From contig OZ022508.1 of NCBI GenBank assembly GCA_963989385.1, positions 56,025,087-56,089,086 on the forward strand: a stretch of DNA of 64,000 nt, in the 5' to 3' direction. The stretch is from Ctena decussata. Lineage: Eukaryota; Mollusca; Bivalvia; Lucinida; Lucinidae. Positions 44,345 through 55,365 of this stretch are shown here, in pieces. Position numbers and translations under genes: made by a program. Numbering within the stretch: position 1 is the stretch's first letter; every line of letters begins with the position of its first letter. The notes below the pieces were generated by a model, which was given only the letters and a program-made list of their open reading frames with translations, did no database searches and was not told the origin of the DNA.

Positions 44345-45740
44345 TAGCCTAAAATGGCGACACAGTGATTTCTCAAAGGTCAGTGTCATGTTAGATATCC
44401 CTCGTTTTTGTTGCATATAAACCATTGATACCATTCATGCTTTTTTGTATGGTCTCTGAATATTACAGGCAACAGCCATGAAAATTTCAGTTACCTTTAA
44501 TATGAAGTTATTGAAGTATACGGCATGATTAACTCTCAAGCAGAACCACAGAAAAGAGAAAATAGGCCAGTGTCTATGACTAACACATTACATGAGAGCG
44601 TAACTCAGCGATCTTTTTTATTCCACCGGATGCTTGATATCATTGTAAAGAAAAAAGGTAGCTCTTCATTTTGATGTCCTTTAAGAAAGGCTAGCATGGA
44701 TGTGAAAAAGATATGAGACCAGTGATAGAACTTTTTCGATGACCCTCGTATATGACATCCCTGTATGCTCCATCAACGAATGAATTGCTAATTAGGTCAA
44801 AGTGGCTATACACGGAATCGGTAGAATATGTTATGTTTGGAAATAAGGTTCCATTGTTTGTTTCCCTAATGATTCCTCCTCGAATCCACTCAGTGACTGA
44901 GAACACATGGATAAATCCAGTAGGCCAGAAGCTGGCACCAGGGAATTGTAAGAGACAACGTTGTGTCTTATACTTCTATGGTTTCAGTGTGTATGTGGGA
45001 CTAGTCCCACAAGCGACCAAATTTGAATCTATCTCTCACAGCATGCTCAGTCAGAGGAGCTCCTGACTAGTCAGTGAATGGTTGTGAAGCAGGTGCTTAA
45101 TAAACTTCCCACGCAACGGTACCTGTTGGTCGCTTCTGATTGTGAAAATGATTAAAGAATACACAAACGGCGTTGTCATCGTGGCTCTGATTTACTTGCT
45201 GGTAATGCTGATAAATCTGAAACTCGGAGAAGATTTCTACAACTTTACAAGTTTGGACCAGCACCAAGCTTTTGTACGAACAACCGGCATGCTGCAAGAA
45301 AATGACGAATTGTATCGCTAAGCACACTGAAGTTAATAAAGATTTTGCTTATCTGATTTTACTGTGGTAAGTAATATTCCTGGATTTTTACTAGAACCAA
45401 ACCATTAACAACATACTGGAACGTTAATCTATTTTCCCAACAGTATTGTATAAAACAACAAAAGAAATTCGTTTCGGTGATTATACCAGTAACCTCCATT
45501 AAAGCACGCGTTCCTCCAAAGGACTGTTTGCGAACAGTGCAGATGCTAACCATACGACGATGTAAGCTGAGAACGCACCGTTAAATTTAAATAAAACAAT
45601 CTTCATTATAAACAACTTCATACAAGTACAGCCATCCCCTGTCCTACAATTATGTAGAACCATCGCCCGACCCCACCATCCCAGACAGCAGATAAACACT
45701 GTGAATCAGAATGATATGGGGCACGTGTCAGTATTGATGA
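44345..45740. other. No gene recognised; two open stretches of unknown meaning
   Basis: On the minus strand at 44691-44960 an open stretch includes FSVTEWIRGGIIRE. On the plus strand lies the 57-codon frame at 45148. Neither matches a family I can name. Confidence 0.35.
45148..45321 (+). CDS. Small frame with one predicted membrane segment, unidentified
   Basis: This 57-codon ATG frame begins MIKEYTNG and continues with a 19-residue hydrophobic stretch ending MLINLKL. It then has an NFTS glycosylation-type sequon and a polar tail ending ENDELYR. The topology would suit a small type II or tail-exposed membrane protein. Length and isolation make chance possible. Confidence 0.2.
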   Translation: MIKEYTNGVVIVALIYLLVMLINLKLGEDFYNFTSLDQHQAFVRTTGMLQENDELYR

Positions 45741-45779
45741 AAGTAATACAACAGGGCCTAAGTGTAAAGAAGGAAGGGA

Positions 45780-46441
45780 AAACGCTTTCGTGTGTATATG
45801 CATTTCTTATATGCATCTACGGATCGCGGACATGACTGTACGATCGACGTTTCATTTACCTTCTTTTCTTGGGCACCTCGTCGACTAAGTGCGTTCGAAG
45901 AACATTTTTGTCATTCCCCTCCCCCCAACCACCACCACTACTAACATTCGATTGGGAATGTTTGCACATTTTTCTGGGGGTGAAAGGGGAGAGAAAGTAG
46001 TTTTTGGCATTTGGAATGGAGCCCAAATTCAGCCCCAAACAAGTCTGAAAAGGAACAATGGTTTACATGTGTTTTCACAGGCTGAAGTAATACAACAGGG
46101 CCTTAGTGTAAAGAAGGAAGGGAAAACCTCTTCGGATAAGATTCAGCCTGTGAAAACACATGTAACCATTGTTCCTTTTCAGGCTTGTTTGGGGCTGAAT
46201 TTCGGCTCCATTCCCAATGCGAAAAACTACTTCCCCTCCTCCCCTAAAAAAGAGCAAAAATCCCAATCGAATGTTGGTGGTGGTGGTTGGGGGAGGGGAA
46301 TGACAAAAATGTTTTTTCGAACGCACTTAGTCTACTATGATGAGGTGCCCGGGAAAAGAAGGTAAATGAAACGTCGATCGTATAGTCACGTCGGCGATCC
46401 GTAGACCCATATAAGAAATGCATATACGCATGAAAGCGTTT
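45780..46441. repeat. Long inverted repeat, about 305-bp arms
   Basis: The left arm is 45780-46086 and the right arm 46142-46441. They pair from AAACGCTTTC / GAAAGCGTTT at the outside to TTTTCACAGGCTGAA / TTCAGCCTGTGAAAA inside, at roughly 90% by eye. The 55-bp spacer begins with a 41-bp sequence (46087-46127) that also lies just outside the left arm (45743-45783) with one mismatch. Confidence 0.9.
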
Positions 46442-46466
46442 AGTTTAAATTAGTTTAGTTTAGTAT

Positions 46467-46694
46467 TTTGGGTTTAACGACCATTGGAGACAGTATTTCA
46501 GTCTATATCGGACCGTCTCCCAAAGAGAGGGAAGGGATAAAGAAGAATGAAATGATAGACGAGAGAAAAATGTCCAAACCCCACCCGCACCTACCCCAAA
46601 CACAGTAGGCGCTTGTCCCACTATTATCCAAATCTGTAGGACGCCCCGGCCCTGGAAGTTATACACAGCATCATCGCACCACACAACCACCCCT
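46467..46694 (-). repeat. SINE-like family B, copy 2
   Basis: It carries TTTGGGTTTAACGACC, GACCGTCTCCCAAAGAGAGG and GTAGGACGCCCCGGCCCTGG in the family order, read on the minus strand. Confidence 0.8.
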
Positions 46695-46965
46695 TAGTTT
46701 AAATTAGCGTTATCGAAGAAGCGCATCTAGAATGAGAAAACAATTGAAAATCAAGCGACCTGACGGTCGTGTCGGAGACAATGGTAGTGCATATTAGGTC
46801 GCAGAATTCGACTATTACGCCAAGATAATTAAGACTTCTGATTCGGAAAATTGCATAAGAAAAGATTTATTATTTAAACAGGCGGCTCTCAAGGAGCCCA
46901 TTAGTGAAGAAGCAGTTCCACCTCAGCTTGATGTTAGTCAGGAATCGCCTCTGCGTATCTTAAGA

Positions 46966-49568
46966 CAAGAGGGCCATGAGGCCCTGAGCCGCTCACCTGA
47001 GTAAAAGGTCAAAGGTAAAATGAGGATCATCAACTAAATAAACCTGATAGTTTGAAACTGTCAAATATGTCCATTACATGCATGCAAAGTTAGAAAAAGA
47101 TCCATTGAAAACTGTAGAAGTTGATTACACAAACTCTATACCACAAAGTGTGACAAAAGGATGGACAGATGGTCAGACGGCAGACAGGGGCAAATCTTAA
47201 TGCCCCCTGACTATCGTCACAACGGCATAAAAAAATCTGTCCATAAATGAAGGCACTTGAGCGATGACAAAGTTTTTCTAAAAATAGCCGCTGTGACCTT
47301 GAACTTGACCCCAGAATGCTGAAACGCAAACTTGTCCAAGATATTGCTATACTAATCAATTGTGTGAGGTTAAATCGAAAATGGTCCATAAATGAAAGCA
47401 CTAGAGCGATGAAAAAGTTTTTCTATTAATAGCCACTGTGACCTTGACATTGATCTTAGGATGCTGAAATGCGAGCTTGTTCTAGATACTGGCATACTAA
47501 ACATTTGTGTGAAATTTTAATCAAAATCGGTCCATAAATGAAAGAGCTAGAGGGATGACAGAGTTTTTCTAAAAACAGCCACTGTGACCTTGACCTTGAC
47601 CTCAGAATGCTGAAACGCGAACTTGTCCAAGATATTGTAATACCAATCACTTGTGTGAAATTAAATCAAATTTGGTTCTTAAATGAAGATGCTACAGCGA
47701 TGACAAAGTTTTTCTAAAAATAGCCACTGTGTCCTTCACCTTGACTCCAGAACGCTAAAACGCGTTCTTGTCCAAGATATTATCATACTTATCACTTTTG
47801 TGAAGTACAATCGAAATCATTCCATAAATGAAGGCACTAAAATGATGACAAAGTTTTTCTAAAAATAGCCACTGTGACCTTGACATTGACCTTAGGATGC
47901 TGAAACGCAAACTTATTCAAGATATTGTCATACTAAACATTTTTGTGAAGTTTTAATCAAAATCGGCCCATAAATGAAGGCGCTAGAGCGATGACAAAGT
48001 TTACTTAAAATAGCCACTGTGACCTTGACCTCAGAACGCTGAAATGCGAACCTGTCCAAGATATTGCAATACCAATCACTTGTGTGAAATTAAATCGAAT
48101 TTGGTCCATAAATGAAGGCGCTAATGAAATGACAATGTTTTTTCTGAAAATAGCCACTGTGACCTTGACCTTGACCCCAGAACGCTGAAATACAAACTTG
48201 TCTAAGATATTGCCATACTTATCACTTGTGTGAAGTTAAATCGAAATCGGTCAACAAATGAAGGAGCTAGAATGATAAAGTTTTTCTAAAAATAGCCACT
48301 GTGACCTTGACTTTGACCCCATCATGCTGAAATGCAAACTCGTTGGAAGTAATGTCATACCCAATAATTGTGTGAAATTCTATCAAAATTATACAATAAA
48401 TGAGGTAGCTAGAGCAATGACAAAAGGTGAACATACGTGCATACATACAAACGTACATACGGGACAGACCCTATATCCCCTCCACAACTTCGTTGTGCGA
48501 GGGGATAATAATCCAACCTGGCCCACATTCGAAAAGGTCTGAGATGTTTTGGCCATCCTGAATACCTGCAAGTTTCAAGGAGCTGCGATCAAAAATGAAG
48601 GAGCTATGGCCCAGACAATATCTTCCCCATTATAAGTCTAAGGGAAAATATTTTATCTTTCAAGGGCAAGTAACTCTAAAAAGAATGATCCAACCTAGCC
48701 CACATTCGAACTGGTCCGAGATGTTTTGGTTGTCTTGAATACCTGCAAGTTTGAAGGAGTTGCGATCATAAATGAAGAAGCTAGGGCCCGGACAACATAA
48801 TCCCCATTATAAGTCTATGGGAAAATATTTATCGCTCAAGGGCAAGTAACTCTGAAACGAATGATCCAACCTGGCCCAAATTCAAACTAGTCCGAGATGT
48901 TTTGACTGTCCTGGATACCTGCAAGTTTGAAGAAGTAGCAATCAAAAATGAAGAAGCTAGGGCCCGGACAACATTTTTTTCATGGTAAGTCTATGGGAAA
49001 AATTTATTGCTCAAGGGCAAGTAACTCTAAAATGAATGATCTAACCTGGCCCAAATTCGAACTGGTCCGAGATGTTTTGACTGTCCTGGATACCTGCAAG
49101 TTTGAAGAAGTTGCAATCAAAAATGAAGAAGCTAGGGCCCGGACAACATTTTCTCCATTGTAAGTCTATGGGAAAATATTTTATCGCTCAAGGGCAAGTA
49201 ACTCTGAAAAAAAATAATCCAACCTGGCCCAAATTCGAAATGGTCCGAGATGTTTTGACTGTCCTGGATACCTGCGAGTTTGAAGTTGCGATCAAAAATG
49301 AAGACGCTAGGGCCCGGACAACATTTTCCCCATTTTACTGAGTCTATGGGACCTTTCTGTTGCCATGGTAACCATGGTTTACAACCAATATGTCCCAAAA
49401 CTATATGCAATCAATCCCCTACCCCAACCATGCTACACATAAAATTTGATCAAGATTGGCCAGCTACTTTAGCAGATATTAATGTTTAAAAGTGTGGACG
49501 GACAACGGACGACGGACCAAGCCTATACTATAAGCTCACCTTGTGAGCCTTCGGCTCAGGTGAGCTAA
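46966..49568 (+). mobile_element. 2.6-kb tandem-core element with two different arrays
   Basis: The left end is AGAGGGCCATGAGGCCCTGAG with GCTCACCTGAG. Array 1 (about 47120-48420) has eight units of about 143 bp, each with CACTGTGACCTTGAC (at 47288, 47431, 47578, 47722, 47868, 48012, 48152 and 48294). Array 2 (about 48485-49350) has five units of about 175 bp with GTCTATGGGAAAAT and CTAGGGCCCGGACAACAT. The right end has GGACGGACAACGG and a GTGAGCCTTCGGCTCAGGTGAGC hairpin region. GTTGCCATGGTAAC lies at 49360. Confidence 0.85.
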
Positions 49569-49582
49569 AGATGGGCTAGTTA

Positions 49583-49717
49583 ATTCCTGCATCTACTGCT
49601 AGTGTTGAACGAGTATTTTCGCCAATGAACAGTTTGTATACACCACAACATAATAGGTTATCTCAGGCTATATTAGACAGCCTCATCAGAATATGTATGG
49701 CTGAACTGATACTTTAA
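49583..49717 (+). pseudogene. hAT transposase C-terminal fragment
   Basis: This 44-codon stretch reads IPASTASVERVFSPMNS, then HNRLSQAILDSLIRI, and stops. It is the signature of the hAT dimerisation domain near the transposase C-terminus. A TAG two codons upstream closes the frame, and no catalytic domain is present. It starts 15 bp after the tandem-core element's right end, which may have inserted into or truncated it. Confidence 0.75.
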
Positions 49718-49719
49718 AT

Positions 49720-51064
49720 GTTCGAGACTTACAGAACATAACTGAACAGTTTAAAATAAAAAAGACAAGAGAGACCATGTAAAGTTAGGACAAACTTAAT
49801 AACTCTTTATTTGGCTCATATTCCAAATTTTCAGGGGATAAACCTCTATTTCTGCGTAAATTGAAATTTCTACTCTCTTCTGTTGAATTATTTTCTTACA
49901 GTCCTCCTGCACTTCATTGCAACAAAGATGTGACACCTGAACAAGAGTGATTAACCTCCAAAAACTGGATTACGAGTAAATTAATTAATGAAATTGTGTT
50001 TCCCTGTTAAATCTGAAACTTCAAAATTAGTAAATAGTGCTACAAATTGATTGTTACATGATATGTATATTACTTCTTATCTCTTGACAAAAATACAGAA
50101 TAGGCCAGAATTTCCCAATTTTGAGTATTTAGCGTTATTTTTCCACCGCCTTTCCCAACTGCGAAAAGGAACACTGGTAACCTACAGCATGAGGAACTGT
50201 AAAGGTGATCGGCAGGAACTTATAGCAAACTTGGACAATATATAGTTGATACTTATAGAAATGATCGTAGTAAATGCAAAGAGATGTCTCGAGGCAAAAT
50301 AAAAGAAAAATCAATTCCTAGCCGTGAAATAATGTCAGACGAAATTCTTACTTTTGTTGCAAGAGTGTCAACAGTCTGGATTACAGAAACATACCAAATG
50401 GATATATCATCATACTAAATTAATTTATATATTTTAAATCTATTCAGGCGTCGCCATTTTCAGGTTTTTGCTCATACAGGGTGATACAATTGTATAATCA
50501 ACTCCTTTCACAGTTTTTACTAATCAGTTTGAAACTTTGCATAGTTACATATTGGAAGATGTGCACATGCCTTTTTGAAGACAAAACAGTGCGGACCAGG
50601 TTCGCATTGATATTGTACTTCCACACAGTGGCCCAACAAGGATGCATGACATGCCCCTAGCAATCTATCAAGACATGGAACAGACTTTGCTATGTTGAAT
50701 GTACTTTTCACATAGAATTGTGGTTGAAGATTTCTTAGGTGCTTCTTCCGGCCCTGAACCCAGCCTGTTCTTTGGAGATTATCACTGTAGCTTGGTGTAG
50801 AGAGTGTTCGAGATGACTTTCAGCATTACTTTTCTGATGATGCTCCCGACGATCATTTGTTTATCAACGGAATCAAGGTGGATGCTCACGTGTTTTCTTG
50901 CGCCATTTTCTTACGTCGTTCTGCACGAAGAAACCCCGGGAATTTTTCACGTTTTACTTTATACTACGGCTCCATCCACTATTGCAACTCATTGTTGGAG
51001 CAGGTTCAGAAACGTTCCGTTATCTCAAAATAATAAAAAGACAAACGATAAAGACATTTCTCCA
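49720..51064. other. No gene recognised; possible LINE 3' debris
   Basis: Near 50818-51030 a plus-strand stretch loosely recalls the C-terminal part of non-LTR reverse transcriptases (SLLEQVQKRS). The match is too weak to call. Confidence 0.3.
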
Positions 51065-51599
51065 CAGACGCCGGCTCAGATGAGCTTTGCCACAAAATTT
51101 ACCTGTGACCTGCAGTCGGTTCAAAGCTCGTAAGAGCTTATGTCGATTTGTTGTAAACTTGCCGACTTTAAATAAATCTTATCTTATCCTATCTTATCTT
51201 AACTGTACCTGTCAGCTATATTATTAAGGTGGTGATAATCACTGATTTGGGGCAAAGACAACAGACGCCGGCTCAGATGAGCTTTGCCACAAAATTTACC
51301 TGTGACCTGCAGTCGGTTCAGAGCTTTATTGATTTGTTGTAAACTTGCCGACTTTAAATAAATCTTATCTTATCCTATCTTATCTTAACTGTACCTGTCA
51401 GCTATATTATTAAGGTGGTGATAATCACTGATTTGGGGCAAAGACAACAGACGCCGGCTCAGATGAGCTTTGCCACAAAATTTACCTGTGACCCGCAGTC
51501 GGTTCAGAGCTTTATTGATTTGTTGTAAACTTGCCGACTTTAAATAAATCTTATCTTATCCTATCTTATCTCAACTGTACCTGTCAGCTATATTATTAA
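51065..51599. repeat. Three-copy tandem array containing a transposon end
   Basis: CAGACGCCGGCTCAGATGAG begins at 51065, 51262 and 51448 (periods 197 and 186). Each repeated unit joins a TTATC-rich flank to TTAA and the first 35-45 bp of the F-family element (GGTGGTGATAATCACTG). The last unit runs into the full element at 51600. Confidence 0.9.
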
Positions 51600-52856
51600 G
51601 GTGGTGATAATCACTGATTTGGGGCAAAGACAAATATCTGCATAAAACGCTGAAAATACAACTGATCTTCCCAAAACTTAGCAGATGTTTTTTATGTTGT
51701 TTCTCATAAATTAGAGTCCTAAAATGCAGGATTTGTTGATGTTAAAAAGTGTTTTGTAAGAAAAGATCAAAGGGTAACTTTCTGCGAAGAAATCTACAAA
51801 AATAATATCATTAACGAAACTATACTTAGTGCTGAGGGTACCTTGTTGCATTACTAAGATCGTCCTAGCAATTATTTTTTAATTCTCTCACACATTATCA
51901 GGCTGGGCAGATGTCACGGATTCTAAAAAAAATCTCACGCTCCGGCAAAGGATCGAACCGGGGACCCTTCGATCTAAAGTCGAGCACTTTACCACGTCGC
52001 TTTAAAAGCCGGCTTGTACCGCAAGGCAATACAAGTGTATGATATACCTAACCTATATACCCTGTGACATTCTTCCCCTCCATATTGAATTCGTCCTCGA
52101 ATAGTCAGAGTACAAGAATCACTGGGAATGTGACTTAAGGAGTTCTAATGCACATGTGGGTCATTTACGTTGTGCGTCATTTGTCACGGACTCTTAAAAA
52201 ATCTCACGCCCCGGCCGAGGGTCGAACCGGGGACCCTTCGAGCCAAAGTCGAGCACTCTACCACGTCACAATAAAAGCCAGCTTGTACCGCAAGGCAGTA
52301 CAAATGTATGATATACCTAACCTATACCCTGTGACACAGATATAAAGACATAGCATATGTTCAAATTTTCTGTCAAACCACACAAGTGAGACTATTTTAA
52401 CAAGATTGAACAATTTCATCCACACACCTGTCATTGTATCAGTAATGTATTGTTTATGTCGTAGATGGTATAAAGGCGTGCTTGGCTCCCTGTATTTAAT
52501 GAATGCATCCAGTGTTCATGCATCTTGTACATGGTTGAACATTTGAGAAAAAGCTACTGTTTTCCTCTGGTCTCCCTTACAATTTGAGACAAGAGTTGGA
52601 ACAAATAATTGCTAGGACGCTCTTCATAATGCAATAACGTACCTTCAGCGCTACGTGAATTCTCAATACCGATGTTATTATTTTAGATTTCTGCGCAGAA
52701 AACTACTTTTTGATCTTTCCTTGTAAAACACCTTTTCTAAGCAGCATGTTCCTCTATTTTGTATTCTAAACTGTACAGAACAACAAAAGTTAGAAGCCTG
52801 CTAACTTTTAGGGAGATACGTTATTTTTAATGGTTTTATGCAATTTAATCACCACT
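51600..52856. mobile_element. Long-arm foldback flanked by TTAA, copy F2, with insertion
   Basis: It is parallel to 37753-38613: TTAA-GGTGGTGATAATC at the left, and a worn ATCACCACT-TTAA at the right (52857-52860). Removing the 425-bp insertion at 51912-52336 leaves about 832 bp against 861 bp in copy F1. Confidence 0.85.
51912..52336 (-). mobile_element. TRIM-like miniature LTR element with tRNA-like sequence in its LTRs
   Basis: Terminal direct repeats at 51912-52069 (158 bp) and 52182-52336 (155 bp) both start TGTCACGG and end CCTGTGACA, with roughly 87% identity by eye. CAGA flanks the whole (51908-51911 and 52337-52340). The 112-bp interior begins TTCTTCCCCTCC, which on the minus strand is a polypurine tract beside the 3' repeat. 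Each repeat holds, on the minus strand, a tRNA-like segment with A-box-like GTGGTARAGTGCTCGACTT and B box CCGGTTCGAYCC. No canonical primer site was seen. Confidence 0.7.
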
Positions 52857-52924
52857 TTAACGACTTCCGCGGCGTTCAGTTTGTTACTTGCGGCTGACAG
52901 GATACGTTTACAACGAGGCCCTGG

Positions 52925-53140
52925 TTGGTTATTTTGGATCTAACGGCCCTTTGAGACAGTGTTTCAGTCTACATCGGGCCGTCTCCCAGAGAGAGGGAAA
53001 GAGAAATGATAGACGAGAGAAAAACTGCCCAAAAAATCCCCAGCCGCACCTACTGCAAGGACACTGGGCCCTTGCCCTTATATTGTCCAAATCAGTAGGA
53101 CGCCCCGGAAGCACCATCGCCCATCCCCACAGCCAGGCCC
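52925..53140 (-). repeat. SINE-like family B, copy 3
   Basis: It has TCTAACGGCCCTTTGAGACAG, GGGCCGTCTCCCAGAGAGAGG and AGTAGGACGCCCCGG in the family order. Confidence 0.8.
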
Positions 53141-53244
53141 TGACATAGAATGATGTCACAAATCCAGTTACCGCGACTTTAATCTATCGGTTTTAACACT
53201 TTTATAATTGAATCAAAAGAAATCATTTTTTTTTTTTTGACGGA

Positions 53245-53425
53245 ATGTTTGATTTGACGGTTAACGGCTCTCCTTGAGATAATATTTCAGTCTTTATTGA
53301 GCAGTCTCCCAGAGAGGAGAGATAGGAGAGAAAATGTCCAAACAACAACACCCACACCTGCTGCAAGCACAGTAGGCCCTTACCCTACTATTATCCAAAA
53401 TAGTAGCCCCGGCACTGGAAGATAT
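53245..53425 (-). repeat. SINE-like family B, copy 4
   Basis: A diverged copy with TTAACGGCTCTCC, CAGTCTCCCAGAGAGG and TGCTGCAAGCACAGTAGG. Confidence 0.7.
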
Positions 53426-54092
53426 TCAGGCCCATCGCCCGACATCGACCACCTCCAGAAAAACTGGAATTTCTATACCACACTTTAGGCAAAATAATGA
53501 CTGCCTGCAATTTAAGGGATGTCAGGACACATTAAAAAGCAAAATTGGTTTCAATCGCCTTATGATGAAATAGTTTAAATAACCGAAATCCTTTTGGGGG
53601 TATCGAGCAATAGGCAAAATGCAAGCGCCGCTGAAGAGGGGCCAAGCATTTCAACAACTCTGACTGGTTTCACAGCCGCAGATTTCGATCGAATTTTTCA
53701 CCCTGCACTTTGCCATTGGTCTAACTTGATGACTGTAATATAATGGTAAAAAATATTTGCTTCATTTGTTAGAAAAATGGGTGATAACATACCGGTGATC
53801 CGATACTGTCGATGATCCGATACTGTCGAGTCCATTGTATTATATATTCCCGAGAGCCTGACTGTACATGAACCGTGTGCAATTGTCCGATGTACGTCTG
53901 TCCGCGAGCACTTCGTTCCTATTCGATAACTTGAGTATTTGAGCGTAAATCCTTTGAAAATCTCGATTAGGATTGCTAATGGGGAAATTTCGACATCTTC
54001 TGGTAGCTATTGCCCTTTACAATGTCTCAAAAGTTGTATTTATTTTCCTTCTACTTTAAAAATATCTTGATGAAAATTCATAGAAATTATGT

Positions 54093-54325
54093 TGGTTGTT
54101 TTGGGTTTAACGGCCCTTGGAGTCAGTATTTCAAATTATATCGGTCCGTCTCCCAAAGAGAGGGAGAAAGAAGAGAGAAATGATAGAATGGAGAAAAATG
54201 TCCAAACAACCCCACCCGCACCTACTGCAAGCACAGAAGGCCCTTGCCCTACTATTACCCAAACCAGTAGGACGTTCCGGTACTGGAAGTTATACCAAGC
54301 ACCATCGCACCACCCACCCACCCCC
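54093..54325 (-). repeat. SINE-like family B, copy 5
   Basis: A well-preserved copy from TTTTGGGTTTAACGG to CACCATCGCACCACCC, with the head at the high coordinate. Confidence 0.85.
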
Positions 54326-54639
54326 ATAGAAATGATGTAACTAGATTTTTCAAGGTTGTAATCAATGGAAATGAAACGTCTGTACATTGTATTTTTATCA
54401 TTTAAGAGGATCAAACATGGTTTTCGTTTAGTACCTAGAGAGATGTTGATAGCCGAGGCCAAACTCGGTTATCAACATTTCTATCGGGACCTGGCAAACG
54501 TTGGTCGAGGTATTCAACAGCTTCCAAGAAGCCTGGAAACCTGGCAAACGTTGAAGTATCTATAGTCCCATCAGTCGTAAAATTGCATAATCACAAAATC
54601 GGCGTTGGCGGCGTAAACTTTTGTCGAGATTTTGCGTTT

Positions 54640-55040
54640 GGGTCAGTTTCTCAGGAACTATAATGGCTAGAGCCTTGAAACTTTGGTCATACATACATTT
54701 GGAAGAGTAAAGCTCAAAGCTATCATCAAAAAAGAGTCTTAACCTTCATTTTACGCTTCGCCGACTTTGCATTTTTTGTCGGGATTTTCGCGGTAAGGTC
54801 CATTTCTCAAGAACTAGAAGGCCTAGAGCCGTAAAGCACGGGTTATGCATACATCTGGAAGAGTAAAGCTCAAAGCTGTCATCAAATATGAGTCTTGACC
54901 TACGTTTTACGCTTAACTTACATGTACTCTGCAAGTTTTTGCATTTAGGTCCATTTTTAAAAAAAAGTTTGAGGGCTAGAGCCATGAAACTTGGGCCATC
55001 CATACATCTAAAGAGTAAAGCTCAGAACCACCATCATTAT
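54640..55040. repeat. Three degenerate tandem units of about 150 bp
   Basis: CTAGAGCCNTGAAAC and GGAAGAGTAAAGCTCA recur near 54669, 54822 and 54975. It may be a remnant of a tandem-core element. Confidence 0.65.
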
Positions 55041-55365
55041 TGAATATTGGTATTACTTTTCAGGTGTCATCAGTGGTGAATTTTGTGTCAGGTTTAGCTC
55101 TATTTTGTAACAAAACGCAGACAGGCGAGACACCCAATTCCGTGGAATTCTTGTGGTTCTTCTTGGTTGTTTTATGTGTTGTTAGTCATGTTAGTTGCTA
55201 TGTCTGTTATTGATATATTGTTTGTGATGTTCAGGCTAGCCCGTTGTCCACCTACATCGGAAATGAGTGTTGACATGGCTACCGCTGGTGTTGTCTTTGG
55301 TGGAAAGTAATTTTGTGTTCTCTCTTTCCCATATGGTGTCTTGTGTTGGATCTGGGTTTAAATTG

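Noticed and set aside
44691..44960. Extracellular domain of a class C receptor on the minus strand (NNGTLFPNIT)
   Set aside because: A short motif resemblance only. No flanking domain, splice evidence or longer match.
50804..51133. Non-LTR reverse transcriptase C-terminus
   Set aside because: Only a vague resemblance in one frame. The catalytic motif region is absent and it cannot be told from chance.
52148..52345. Protein-coding frame on the plus strand
   Set aside because: It is a translation of the terminal repeat with its tRNA-like segment.
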